In this document: positions 9,449 to 17,747 of the stretch, piece by piece | How positions within the stretch are numbered: position 1 is the first letter of the stretch | Layout of the letters: every line of letters starts with the position of its first letter | Assembly (NCBI GenBank): GCA_008933765.1 | Contig: WBUK01000011.1 | Span: 1 to 64,000, forward strand | Direction of reading: 5' to 3' | Origin: Ignavibacteriaceae bacterium | Lineage (GTDB): Bacteria; Bacteroidota; Ignavibacteria; Ignavibacteriales; Ignavibacteriaceae | Length of the DNA stretch: 64,000 nucleotides | Made by a program: the position numbers and the translations under genes | Notes under the pieces: model-generated | Databases searched by the model: none | What the model saw: the letters and a program-made list of their open reading frames with translations, nothing else | What the model was told of the DNA's origin: nothing

Positions 9449-10327
9449 ATGAAAGAAGAGAAACTGCGCCCCTGCTGCAGAGTTAAAGAATATATAAAAA
9501 ACAAACTCCGTGCCCTCAGCGATAAGTTACAGCGGAATATTGAAGAAGATTTATGCAAAGAGGGAAAGGTTATTTTCGGGCCCTTCCACTCACCGGGGCT
9601 TGGGATGGCGCTTGGAATAAACAATGTGAAATCAAAAGCGTGTACATACAACTGTATCTATTGTAAAAGCGGCGCCACTTCCTGCTGCTCTGTATGCTGC
9701 AACACTTGCCTGAACCCGTGGAACCTTTACTCGTGCGTGCAGAAAAAGATTGATGAATTTGCGGCAAAAGGAACGAAAATTGAGGCGATTGCTTTTATCC
9801 CTGATGGCGAATCGACACTGGACTCTAACCTCGGTGCTAAGATCAGGCTGTTGAGAAGATTAGGAATTAAAGTTGCGGTTTTCAGCAATTCTTCACTGTT
9901 GTGGAACTATAATGTTAAACAAAATCTGTTGTTTGCCGACTATGTTTCACTGAAAATTGATACAGTTGATACACAAACCTGGATGAAAATTAACCGCCCG
10001 CACATCAGATTAGATCATGTGAAAATCCTCGATGCAATCAGGGAGTTTGCACGGGATTTCCCGGGTGAGTTAGTAACCGAAACTATGCTGATTTCAGGCT
10101 ATAACGATACGGTTGAAGAGATGACCGAACTCGGTAAGTTCATCACCGAACTGAAACCGGCTCACGCATATTTTTCGGTTGCAGCAAAATTTTTGAAAAA
10201 CGGAACGCTGCTGAACAGCGACCCGCTGCAGTTTTTGAACCTGACAGATTATATAACGCGCTCTATCCCGGGTTCGGAAATTACTGCATGTGAAAACACA
10301 AACTATCTTATCGCCGCAAGGGCTTAA
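9449..10327 (+). CDS. Radical SAM protein with extra cysteine cluster
   Basis: A radical SAM enzyme of 292 residues. The [4Fe-4S]/SAM motif is CTYNCIYC (C-x3-C-x2-C). About a dozen residues later comes an unusual run CCSVCCNTC, and the N-terminus has CCR, so further iron-sulfur or metal ligation is likely. Later segments (GESTLDSNLG, FSNSSLLW, KIDTVD, ETMLISGYNDT) match the COG0731-like radical SAM group with a wyosine-type barrel. The ATG at 9449 is preferred over a TTG at 9419 because AAGGATGG lies 6 bp upstream and because the TTG would fall before the sigma-54 transcription start. The reaction is unknown. Confidence 0.82.
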   Translation: MKEEKLRPCCRVKEYIKNKLRALSDKLQRNIEEDLCKEGKVIFGPFHSPGLGMALGINNVKSKACTYNCIYCKSGATSCCSVCCNTCLNPWNLYSCVQKKIDEFAAKGTKIEAIAFIPDGESTLDSNLGAKIRLLRRLGIKVAVFSNSSLLWNYNVKQNLLFADYVSLKIDTVDTQTWMKINRPHIRLDHVKILDAIREFARDFPGELVTETMLISGYNDTVEEMTELGKFITELKPAHAYFSVAAKFLKNGTLLNSDPLQFLNLTDYITRSIPGSEITACENTNYLIAARA

Positions 10328-10381
10328 AAACTGTTTGCGGAGAATTAGAAAGAATCAGAAAAAATTATAAAGAATTATAAA

Positions 10382-10490
10382 ATTGCAGAAGATTGCATTT
10401 ATGCAATAGTATTGCAACAGACAAATGCAATATTGCAATACAACCCGTTTATTCGATGCAACAGTAATCAAATATTACATAAATTGCAAC
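10382..10490. promoter_or_regulatory. Second cluster of TGCAA/TTGCA motifs, candidate activator binding sites
   Basis: Eight TTGCA/TGCAA cores lie in about 110 bp. They include the inverted repeat TTGCAT-N2-ATGCAA at 10393-10406 and the perfect palindrome TGCAATATTGCA at 10426-10437. The same core clusters upstream of the radical SAM gene, so the PAS/sigma-54 activator probably binds both regions. Confidence 0.55.
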
Positions 10491-10506
10491 GGCACGGTTT
10501 TTGAAA
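10489..10506 (+). promoter_or_regulatory. Weak candidate sigma-54 promoter
   Basis: ACGGCACGGTTTTTGAAA has GG at 10491-10492 and TTGA where TTGC is expected, with the correct 10-bp spacing. The -24 half is very good; the -12 half has A for C at a conserved base. The motif cluster just upstream is what makes it worth listing. Confidence 0.35.
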
Positions 10507-10534
10507 AAATTACAACTGTCGGGAAATCGTATGC

Positions 10535-10653
10535 CTTAGTATTTGAGTGCCACTAAGAAAAGAAGAAACCCTGACTGCGTTGACGGGGGAGGTCAGCAAG
10601 AAAAGAAACTCCTTACGATTGGCGAAGATCGAATGAAAAAGTATGACCTCCCC
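10535..10653 (+). promoter_or_regulatory. Structured 5' leader with mutually exclusive stems
   Basis: A hairpin CTTAGT/ACTAAG occupies 10535-10557. Then GGGGAGGTCA (10586-10595) is a perfect 10-bp inverted match to TGACCTCCCC (10644-10653). The same GTCAG (10592-10596) can instead pair with CTGAC at 10571-10575. The two pairings compete, as in riboswitches and attenuators. The far arm ends 11 bp before the GAAAGG ribosome site of the next gene. It matches no leader class that I recognise. Confidence 0.4.
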
Positions 10654-10678
10654 ATTATTATGAAGAAAGGAATAAATA

Positions 10679-11107
10679 ATGAACAGACGAATTGCATTAG
10701 CCATTGAAGAAGTCGGTGAAATCAACAAGATAGCATCCCATTTCTCAAGATGTTCAAAATTTTTAGTAGTAGAACTGAACGAAAACAACGAAGAGGTAAA
10801 ATCGGAAAGCTTCTTTAACCCCTTAGCGGGTCAGCACAGCGGCACCTGCCAGATCCCCCGATATGTACGGCAATTTAACATCAATACGATCATAGCCGGT
10901 GGTATGGGACAAAAAGCGGTCAACAGTTTCCACCGTTTTGGTATCGAAGTGGTAACTGCGTTCGACCTGAACGAAAAAGAAGCCCTTGAAAAATACCTGA
11001 AAGGTGAAATTTCGGGGTATGAAGTGTGCGCAGACAGCCACCACCATCACGGCGAAGGGCATCATCACGACCACCATCACCACCACCATCATGAACATCA
11101 GTTTTAA
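10679..11107 (+). CDS. NifX/NifB-like (dinitrogenase Fe-Mo cofactor family) protein with His-rich tail
   Basis: A 142-residue protein of the Fe-Mo-co biosynthesis fold (NifX/NifY/VnfX/NifB C-terminal family): N-terminal MNRRIALAIEEVGEINKIASHFSRC, central PRYVRQFNINTIIAGGMGQ and IEVVTAF. The C-terminus has 15 histidines in 26 residues, a probable Ni, Zn or Co/Fe-binding tail. No nitrogenase genes are visible, so nitrogen fixation is not implied; stand-alone members of this family are common in anaerobes and are often near radical SAM genes, as here. Preceded by a structured leader and followed 27 bp later by cydA. Confidence 0.8.
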   Translation: MNRRIALAIEEVGEINKIASHFSRCSKFLVVELNENNEEVKSESFFNPLAGQHSGTCQIPRYVRQFNINTIIAGGMGQKAVNSFHRFGIEVVTAFDLNEKEALEKYLKGEISGYEVCADSHHHHGEGHHHDHHHHHHHEHQF

Positions 11108-11134
11108 CGCCACCACAGCCGAAACGGATAACCT

Positions 11135-12496
11135 GTGACAACTGAACTTTGGGCAAGGCTGCAGTTCGCCTTCACTGTCTCGTTTCACTACATTTTCCCG
11201 CCACTTAGCATAGGGCTTGGTTTAATCTTAGTGATTATGGAGGGGCTTTTTATAAAAACCGGCAAAAAGATGTACGAAGTGATGACGAAGTTTTGGGTGA
11301 AAATCTTCGCACTCACTTTTGCAATGGGAGTTGCAACCGGCATCGTGATGGAATTTGAATTCGGCACGAACTGGGCTGTTTACTCCCGTTTTGTCGGGGA
11401 TATTTTCGGCAGTGCATTAGCTGCCGAAGGCATTTTCGCTTTCTTCTTAGAGTCCGGCTTTTTAGCAATACTTCTGTTTGGATGGAACAAAGTAAGCCCC
11501 AGGATGCACTTTTTCTCGACGATAATGGTCTCGTTTGGTTCGATGTTAAGTGCTGTCTGGATCGTAGTTGCCAACTCGTGGCAGCAAACACCGGCGGGTT
11601 ACCACCTTGTTACAAGCGACGGAGTTACGCGTGCAGAAATAACTGATTTCCGGGAGATGGTTTTTAACCCATCGAGCGTTGAACGGATAAGCCATGTGCT
11701 CGGCGGGGCGTTCCTTGCGGGCGCTTTTCTGGTTATCTCAGTCAGTGCTTACTATTTGGTGAAAAACAGGCACAAAGAAATAGCTGGTTCCGGGCTTAAA
11801 ATCGGCTTGGTAATGGCACTTTTTGCCTCACTTTTCCAGCTTTTCACGGGTCATTCGAGCGCAACAGGAGTTGCAGAAAACCAACCGACAAAACTTGCAG
11901 CGATGGAAGCGGTTTACGATTCTTCCGCAGCAGCGGATTTATACGCCTTCGGCTGGGTGGATGAAGAGAACAAAACGGTGCACGGGCTCCCAATACCCGG
12001 CTTGTTAAGTTTTTTAGTACATGGCGACTCAAAAGCGCCGATCAAAGGCTTAGACGCCTTCCCAAAAGATGTTCACCCACCCGTGCAATTGACTTTCCAA
12101 ACTTATCACCTAATGGTTGCTATAGGCTTTGCTCTAATTGCAATAGCGCTCGTCTCGCTGTTTTTATTCAGAGGAGGCAGAGTTTACAACGCAAAGGGGT
12201 GGTTAAAACTGCTCGTAGTTGCCGTTCTACTGCCGCAGATCAGCAACCAGGTTGGGTGGTACACAGCAGAAATAGGAAGACAGCCCTGGATAGTTTACGG
12301 TATGCTTAAAACTTCAGAAGCATTTTCTAAAACAGTTACTTCCGGGCATATTGTTTTCTCATTGGTATTGTTCGCAATAATTTACGCTTCTCTGTTTTTG
12401 GTGTTTATCTATCTGCTTGATAAAAAAATAAAGAACGGACCTGAAGATGAAACCCCGCCCGCAGATGTTTACAGCGAGCAAAGGTTAACGGTGTAA
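11135..12496 (+). CDS. cydA: Cytochrome bd ubiquinol oxidase subunit I
   Basis: A 453-residue polytopic membrane protein with the CydA hallmarks: N-terminal [21 protein letters not shown] (haem-ligand His), [48 protein letters not shown] and the GRQPW motif near 390. It carries the haems and quinol site of a high-affinity terminal oxidase that reduces O2 to water. The start codon is GTG. cydB begins 2 bp after the stop. Placement behind the NifX-like gene and the sigma-54 activator suggests low-oxygen or redox control (inference). Confidence 0.96.
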   Translation: MTTELWARLQFAFTVSFHYIFPPLSIGLGLILVIMEGLFIKTGKKMYEVMTKFWVKIFALTFAMGVATGIVMEFEFGTNWAVYSRFVGDIFGSALAAEGIFAFFLESGFLAILLFGWNKVSPRMHFFSTIMVSFGSMLSAVWIVVANSWQQTPAGYHLVTSDGVTRAEITDFREMVFNPSSVERISHVLGGAFLAGAFLVISVSAYYLVKNRHKEIAGSGLKIGLVMALFASLFQLFTGHSSATGVAENQPTKLAAMEAVYDSSAAADLYAFGWVDEENKTVHGLPIPGLLSFLVHGDSKAPIKGLDAFPKDVHPPVQLTFQTYHLMVAIGFALIAIALVSLFLFRGGRVYNAKGWLKLLVVAVLLPQISNQVGWYTAEIGRQPWIVYGMLKTSEAFSKTVTSGHIVFSLVLFAIIYASLFLVFIYLLDKKIKNGPEDETPPADVYSEQRLTV

Positions 12497-12498
12497 TA

Positions 12499-13527
12499 AT
12501 GGAATTTAGTTTCGACCTCAACACAATCTGGTTTATTCTTATCGGCGTACTTCTTGCAGTTTATGGCGTGCTCGATGGGTTCGATCTCGGTGTGGGTGCA
12601 CTGCATTTACTCACAAAATCTGACGAGCACCGCAGGCTTCAGATTAATTCAATAGGCCCCGTCTGGGACGGCAACGAAGTGTGGTTAGTAACGGGCGGCG
12701 GTGCACTTTTCGCAGCATTTCCGGATGTGTATGCAACAGCATTTTCGGGGTTTTACATCCCGTTCATGCTGCTTCTTTTTATGTTGATTTTCCGGGCTGT
12801 TTCAATTGAAGTACGAAGCAAACATGAGAGCACCCGCTGGCGAAATAATTGGGACAGAGCCTTTTCCATCTCGTCAATTCTTATAGCCATATTGATAGGT
12901 GTCGCAATAGGAAATGTAACCCTTGGCGTTCCGATCGATCAGAATAAGCAGTTTTTTGGTAATTTACTTTCTATGCTCAACCCCTACTCACTTTTAATAG
13001 GGGTTACAGCGCTTGCAATCTTTATGATGCACGGTGCAATTTACTTAGTAATGAAAACCGAAGGCGTGCTGCAAAAAATTGCGAAAAGTTGGGTGAACAA
13101 CACGATAATTTTCTTTGTGGTTTCGTATGTATCGGCAACTATGGCAACGCTTATATACATCCCGCACATGGTTGAGCCTTTCCGGGCACACCCCGAATTT
13201 TTCGCGCTTGCACTATTAAATATGCTTGCAATTGCAAACATCCCAAGGGAAATAAGCCACGGCAGGGAGTTCCGGGCGTTTTTGTCGTCATCGGCGGCAA
13301 TTCTAAGTTTAATGGCGCTTTTTGCAATCGGTTTGTTTCCCAATTTTTTAATTTCGTCAATCAATCCGGCGTACAGCCTGAATATTTACAACGCTGCCTC
13401 ATCGGAGAGAACGCTCGGGATAATGTTGACTATGGCAGCGGTTGGTATTCCGTTTGTTTTGGCTTACACATTTGGAATTTACCGGGTGTTCAGAGGGAAA
13501 GTAAGATTAGATAAGATGAGTTACTAA
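12499..13527 (+). CDS. cydB: Cytochrome bd ubiquinol oxidase subunit II
   Basis: A 342-residue CydB with eight or nine membrane segments. Family features seen: YGVLDGFDLGVGALH near residue 22, GPVWDGNEVWLVTGGGALFAAFP near 50-72, and AIFMMHGAIYLVMKTEG. It forms the heterodimeric oxidase with CydA. A terminator follows at 13625. Confidence 0.96.
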   Translation: MEFSFDLNTIWFILIGVLLAVYGVLDGFDLGVGALHLLTKSDEHRRLQINSIGPVWDGNEVWLVTGGGALFAAFPDVYATAFSGFYIPFMLLLFMLIFRAVSIEVRSKHESTRWRNNWDRAFSISSILIAILIGVAIGNVTLGVPIDQNKQFFGNLLSMLNPYSLLIGVTALAIFMMHGAIYLVMKTEGVLQKIAKSWVNNTIIFFVVSYVSATMATLIYIPHMVEPFRAHPEFFALALLNMLAIANIPREISHGREFRAFLSSSAAILSLMALFAIGLFPNFLISSINPAYSLNIYNAASSERTLGIMLTMAAVGIPFVLAYTFGIYRVFRGKVRLDKMSY

Positions 13528-13624
13528 AAGGCTGCATCTGCGATGCTTTTTGACTTGATGTAAGTAGCTAATAATCAAAGACCTTAATCGCCATTAATCG
13601 CAAAAATAAACTATTAATTATAAG

Positions 13625-13656
13625 CCGGGTAGAATAATCTGCCCGGTGTATTTTTT
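13625..13656 (+). terminator. Rho-independent terminator of cydAB
   Basis: CCGGGTAGA (13625-13633) pairs with TCTGCCCGG (13638-13646) with one mismatch, followed by a T-rich run at 13651-13656. Confidence 0.75.
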
Positions 13657-13769
13657 AACTGTTTTTACCCCGTAAATAATTGTTCTCTTAAAATTTTTGG
13701 AACAAAATAATTATTGCGTCTAAGTAATTTTCCGGTAATTTTCAGGCTGTTATCTTGAAAAAAAACTTT

Positions 13770-14720
13770 TTATTCAAAATATTTTTCGTAGGCGTCTATA
13801 ATTTCCCTCACAAGCCGGTGCCGCACCACATCATTTTTTTCGAAGAAAGCGAAACCGACGCCTTCAATACCGTTAAGGATCTCCTGTGCTTTAACCAACC
13901 CGCTGACAGTTTTTGTGGGAAGGTCGATCTGAGTAATATCTCCGGTAATAATCGCTTTTGATTCGGTACCGAGGCGGGTTAAGAACATCTTCATCTGCAC
14001 ATCGGTTGTGTTTTGCGCTTCATCTAAGATAACAAAAGCCCTGTTCAGCGTTCTGCCGCGCATATACGCCAGCGGAATAATCTCGATTACGCCCTTCTCT
14101 AAATACGATTTAACCCTTTCAGTAGGCAGCATATCCTCAAGAGCGTCGTAAAGAGGTCGGAGATATGGGTCTATTTTCTCCCGTAAATCACCGGGCAGGT
14201 AGCCCAATTTCTCACCGGCTTCAACTGCGGGTCGGGTTAAGATAATTTTTTTCACAACATTTTTTTTCAAAGCGGCAACTGCAAGAGCAACAGCGATATA
14301 GGTTTTACCCGTTCCCGCCGGTCCGATCGCAAAGCAGATATCGTTAACTAAGGCTGTTTTAAGGTATGCTAACTGCCCCGGTGTTCTTGCTTTAATGGCA
14401 TCGTCTTTAGTATAAAGTATCACCTTATCGTAGTCGTCAGTTGATTTACTCTGTTTACCGTTCCCGGTAAGTTCAAGGATCAGTTTCACATCCTGTTCCT
14501 TCAACCTACCGGAGGTATTCAGGGAATAGATCATTTCTTTGATAATCTTCTCAATTCTGTCAACTTCCGATACGGTACCTTTGAGAATAAGTTGGTCGCC
14601 GCGGATAACAATAGCGGCTTCAAAATACTCTTCGATAATGCTCAGATGGATATCGTTGGGCCCCAGCAGTTTCTGAAGGTCAACATCCGTAAGAGAAATT
14701 TTCTTCTCAAATTCAGCCAT
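13770..14720 (-). CDS. PhoH family ATPase
   Basis: A 316-residue PhoH-type protein: a KH-like N-terminal domain (about 12-70) and a P-loop ATPase domain with Walker A GPAGTGKT (133-140), the GYLPGD segment and Walker B FVILDEAQN (about 230). PhoH/YbeZ proteins are RNA-associated ATPases, often linked to YbeY-dependent RNA maturation. YbeY is not adjacent here. It heads a leftward unit of its own, with a hairpin upstream that ends the LysM gene. Confidence 0.92.
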   Translation of the reverse strand: MAEFEKKISLTDVDLQKLLGPNDIHLSIIEEYFEAAIVIRGDQLILKGTVSEVDRIEKIIKEMIYSLNTSGRLKEQDVKLILELTGNGKQSKSTDDYDKVILYTKDDAIKARTPGQLAYLKTALVNDICFAIGPAGTGKTYIAVALAVAALKKNVVKKIILTRPAVEAGEKLGYLPGDLREKIDPYLRPLYDALEDMLPTERVKSYLEKGVIEIIPLAYMRGRTLNRAFVILDEAQNTTDVQMKMFLTRLGTESKAIITGDITQIDLPTKTVSGLVKAQEILNGIEGVGFAFFEKNDVVRHRLVREIIDAYEKYFE

Positions 14721-14744
14721 AAATTCCGTTTGATTACGATTTTA

Positions 14745-14783
14745 AAATATAAAAAGCCCCCGACGCTCAAGCGTCAAGGGCTT
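14745..14783 (-). terminator. Rho-independent terminator for the LysM gene
   Basis: On the minus strand AAGCCC pairs with GGGCTT around an inner GACGCTtgaGCGTC hairpin (14754-14783), followed by TTTTTATATTTTA. It separates the LysM gene from phoH. Confidence 0.8.
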
Positions 14784-14830
14784 AAAGAAAACCATCCTGA
14801 AAGGATTATAAAAAAGGAACAAAACAGCGA

Positions 14831-15523
14831 CTACGGAGCCGGTTTGTAGTTCCTTCCCATTTTGGATACTTGATTGATCTCATCAGCAGTCAAGTCAGGG
14901 ATAGTATAAACCTGGTTGGGGAAGATAAGGTCAGGGTTGTTCCCGATAACTTCCTGGTTAGCTCTCCAGATTGCGGGCCAAGCGGCACCTTTGCCATACC
15001 ATTCGTCTCTGGCGGCGATGCACCACAGGCAGTCACCCTTAACAACTGTATATTCTTTGTCGTTTTTAGGAGGGGCAACATTCATATCAGCACGCCATTT
15101 GTTCATCAGGTCAGGCAGATAAACATGAAGAGTGTTGTAAAATTCAGGCAGAGCAGAAAGCTTGTTTCTCTGCAGTTCAGCTAATTCAGCTTCTCTGGCG
15201 GAAAAGGGTTCTTCTCTTCTTTCAATTTTACCTTTAAGCTCATTAACTTTCATAGCGAAAACTGAAACATCGCTCGCATTAGCGTCTAAAGATTTGTAGA
15301 GGTCATCCAAACAATCTTCATAGCTTTGAATTCCGTCGGCTTGTTTTTGCAAGTTAGCAACATCTTTATTGAGTTGGTCAACTTGTGAACTAAGATTCAT
15401 CTCGACGGCTCTTAATGAATCCATTTTTGTTTTATATTCATCACAGCTAAGGTTTCTTTGAGCAAACATAGAAGCGGAGAGCACTACGATAGCCAAAGCG
15501 ACCATTTTCATTGAAAACTTCAT
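14831..15523 (-). CDS. Secreted coiled-coil protein with C-terminal LysM domain
   Basis: A 230-residue protein with a Sec signal peptide (MKFSMKMVALAIVVLSASMFAQ). A coiled coil covers about 40-125 (heptads rich in L, V, K and E). A C-terminal LysM-type domain (about 160-215) has YTVVKGDCLWCIA and a central W-x-x-I-W-x-A-N, ending PNQVYTIP. LysM binds glycan such as peptidoglycan; the coiled coil may trimerise or bind the lipoprotein encoded next to it. It lies 14 bp downstream of that lipoprotein gene and is probably co-transcribed. Confidence 0.85.
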   Translation of the reverse strand: MKFSMKMVALAIVVLSASMFAQRNLSCDEYKTKMDSLRAVEMNLSSQVDQLNKDVANLQKQADGIQSYEDCLDDLYKSLDANASDVSVFAMKVNELKGKIERREEPFSAREAELAELQRNKLSALPEFYNTLHVYLPDLMNKWRADMNVAPPKNDKEYTVVKGDCLWCIAARDEWYGKGAAWPAIWRANQEVIGNNPDLIFPNQVYTIPDLTADEINQVSKMGRNYKPAP

Positions 15524-15537
15524 CTTTGTGCCTCCTG

Positions 15538-15798
15538 TTACTTCTTGTTGATTTTAGCTAAATTTGCGTTAACTGTGTTCTTCAGCTGATTGCATTCTTC
15601 AAGTTTTTTTTGCTTATCTGCAATCTGTTTGTTAATGTCTGCTTTCTTTCCGTTAAGTTGGGATACGGTTGTCTGCTTTTGATTAACAGAGTTCTGAAGA
15701 GCGTCTAAAGCGGCGTATTCTTCGTTACTGACACTGCAGCAACCCGCAAAGAATAATGTCGACAGACCGATAATAGCCAGCACTTTACCCGGCTTCAT
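15538..15798 (-). CDS. Small coiled-coil lipoprotein
   Basis: An 86-residue lipoprotein. A longer reading to 15888 exists, but the ATG at 15798 has a GGAGAG site just upstream and starts a proper lipoprotein signal (LSTLFFAGC, Cys about residue 20). The mature part is one coiled coil (QNSVNQKQTTVSQLNGKKAD...) of the Lpp/Braun-lipoprotein style, although not clearly homologous. It is followed by the LysM coiled-coil gene, so the two probably form an envelope-spacing or tethering pair (inference). Confidence 0.72.
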   Translation of the reverse strand: MKPGKVLAIIGLSTLFFAGCCSVSNEEYAALDALQNSVNQKQTTVSQLNGKKADINKQIADKQKKLEECNQLKNTVNANLAKINKK

Positions 15799-15894
15799 AG
15801 GCTTCTCTCCTTTTGTTATTAGTTGATTCAAAATTATTAGAAAATTAAGCATATTAAGATAATAAAAAAAAGTGAATATATTAAACAAAAACTT

Positions 15895-16587
15895 TCATTT
15901 ATCGGAATTTAATAACCCTAATTCAGAAAAACTGACATGTTTCTTTCCGGCAACAACAATATGATCGAGCAGAACAATATTAAAAAGGTTACATGCGTCT
16001 CTCACCTTTTTCGTAATCTTTTTATCTTCGGTGCTTATTTCCGGGCTCCCACTTGGATGATTATGACACAGCACAATCGACTTTGCGTTATGATCCAAGC
16101 AACTTTTAATAAGTTCTCTTACATGTACCAAACTATAATCAATTGTACCGCTAAAAAGTTCATCAATTCGTATAATTTTATTGTTTGAGGTGAAAAAAGC
16201 CACCATAAATTTCTCAACGGACTCGTTTTTCAGGTACCTGACGAAATAGTCGGCAATAGCCACAGCAGAAGATAATCTGTTGCTCAGGTACTCCCGGTCG
16301 GAAGTTTGTACTCTTTTTGCAATTTCAAAAAGAGCTGCGATGGTAATGGCTTTATCCCTTCCTATTCCGTTGAACTCGTTTTTAAAATAACCGTGAGATT
16401 TAGAAGCAAGTTCATTTAAGCCCCCGGCTTTTTCAATCATCTCCTTCGAGAGTTCAATCACCCCCTTGCCTTTAGTTCCGGTGCGCAAAATAATGGCGAG
16501 CAGTTCGGAGTCTGTAAGAGCGCCAATTCCTAACCTTTGCGCCTTCTCTCTGGGCATTTCATCTTTTAAAAGGTCTTTAGCGGGCAT
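15895..16587 (-). CDS. radC: RadC family JAB-domain protein
   Basis: A 230-residue RadC/YicR-like protein. The N-terminal part has the UPF0758 motif (MPREKAQRLGIGALTDSELLAIILRTGTKGKGV) and a helix-hairpin-helix (GIGRDKAITI). The JAMM metal motif is HNHPSGSPEIS with the following D in LLDHIVV. The family's role in DNA repair is unproven. It starts 8 bp after the stop of the binding-protein gene, so it belongs to the long leftward unit. Confidence 0.9.
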   Translation of the reverse strand: MPAKDLLKDEMPREKAQRLGIGALTDSELLAIILRTGTKGKGVIELSKEMIEKAGGLNELASKSHGYFKNEFNGIGRDKAITIAALFEIAKRVQTSDREYLSNRLSSAVAIADYFVRYLKNESVEKFMVAFFTSNNKIIRIDELFSGTIDYSLVHVRELIKSCLDHNAKSIVLCHNHPSGSPEISTEDKKITKKVRDACNLFNIVLLDHIVVAGKKHVSFSELGLLNSDK

Positions 16588-16595
16588 TTAATTTG

Positions 16596-17747
16596 TTAAA
16601 TTTTAAATTTAAGAATTAGCCCAAAAACATTATTGATGTTCTGCAGAACACTCAGTGAGAGATTTGTCCTTCTTTCATCCAGCACGATTTTACTTTTTAC
16701 GCCTTCAAACTCGAAGCCGGTTTCGGCTGCTTGAACGGCAGCGGTGGGGTCGAAGTCGGCTTTTTCCAAAAGTGCAATCAGCATGTTTGTTGCGTCGAAT
16801 CCATACATAGCCGTTCTGTCGAAAAGGTATCCGGAAAAAGAATAGAACTCTTTGTTCTTTTGCAGAAAAACCGGGTCGTTAAAGTCAACATAATAATCGG
16901 TGGTTACAAACAAACCCTCAAGAAAAGGTGCAGGGTCTCTGAACGCATCACTCAGCAACCAATCCTGGTTACCGTAAACATATTTTGAATATTTAAAAGT
17001 TTTCAGTTGTTCGCTCAAAAATGTTGCCTGCATTAAATTACTGACAGGAAGATAAAGCCCTTCAAATTTTTCAGCCGCCTGCTCCAGCCCCTTTATCATT
17101 GTTTTTAATTGTTCATTTCTAAGCGAAGCGTTTGTATATGAGGTATAATAAGTAACTTTTCCGCCAAGATTTTCAAATTCCTTTTTGAAGCTTTCCGCCA
17201 GGGTTGCCGAGTAGCCGTCGCTGCAGTACAGTATTCCAACGGATGAAATGCCGTGGAAATTTTTGGCAAAACCGGCGGCTAACCTTCCGCGGGTCGAGAA
17301 TGTAGGATTAGCCTGTATAACAACCGGCGAAAGTTGAGAAAGTAACTCATCGGTTGCCGTAGGCGATACTATCGGCAATCCCATATCTGAGAAAACCTTA
17401 ATCAGGTCTTTCGTATCTTTACTTAAGGTAGAGCCAATAATACCTTTCAGGTTTTTAAGCGTCATCAGTTCATCTTTAATTACATTGAGGAACGCCTCAT
17501 CACCTCGTGTATCACGGATGAAAAGCCCGATTTTTTCTCCGCCGTTCTTATTGTGCAGATGAACCGCGTATTTAATCCCTTCGAGTACCTGGAATGATCT
17601 TCTATCCGGGGTCGGCTGCCCTTTATCTGTAAGAGGGAGCAAAACGGCAATATTATAAGAGTCGTCAGAAAGGTCGAAAAGCTCCTGTGACCTTACAGGT
17701 AAAGAGAACAAAAGGGATAAAAACAAAAAATTAAAGATTTTTAACAA
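16596..17747 (-). CDS. Periplasmic binding-protein-like (ABC substrate-binding / LpoA type)
   Basis: A 383-residue secreted protein with a signal peptide ([21 protein letters not shown]). It has the Peripla_BP_6 fold: IAVLLPLTDKG, then GIKYAVHLHNKNGG, the ligand-loop GSTLSKDT, and PIVSPTATDELLS. Such proteins bind amino acids or, in the LpoA branch, activate peptidoglycan synthases. No permease genes are near. Its start overlaps the end of the TPR gene by 17 bp, so the two are translationally coupled and may act together at the envelope. Confidence 0.82.
   Translation of the reverse strand: MLKIFNFLFLSLLFSLPVRSQELFDLSDDSYNIAVLLPLTDKGQPTPDRRSFQVLEGIKYAVHLHNKNGGEKIGLFIRDTRGDEAFLNVIKDELMTLKNLKGIIGSTLSKDTKDLIKVFSDMGLPIVSPTATDELLSQLSPVVIQANPTFSTRGRLAAGFAKNFHGISSVGILYCSDGYSATLAESFKKEFENLGGKVTYYTSYTNASLRNEQLKTMIKGLEQAAEKFEGLYLPVSNLMQATFLSEQLKTFKYSKYVYGNQDWLLSDAFRDPAPFLEGLFVTTDYYVDFNDPVFLQKNKEFYSFSGYLFDRTAMYGFDATNMLIALLEKADFDPTAAVQAAETGFEFEGVKSKIVLDERRTNLSLSVLQNINNVFGLILKFKI

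Noticed and set aside
10679..11107. Evidence for nitrogen fixation
   Set aside because: Stand-alone NifX/NifB-like proteins are widespread in non-fixing anaerobes and no nif structural gene is present.
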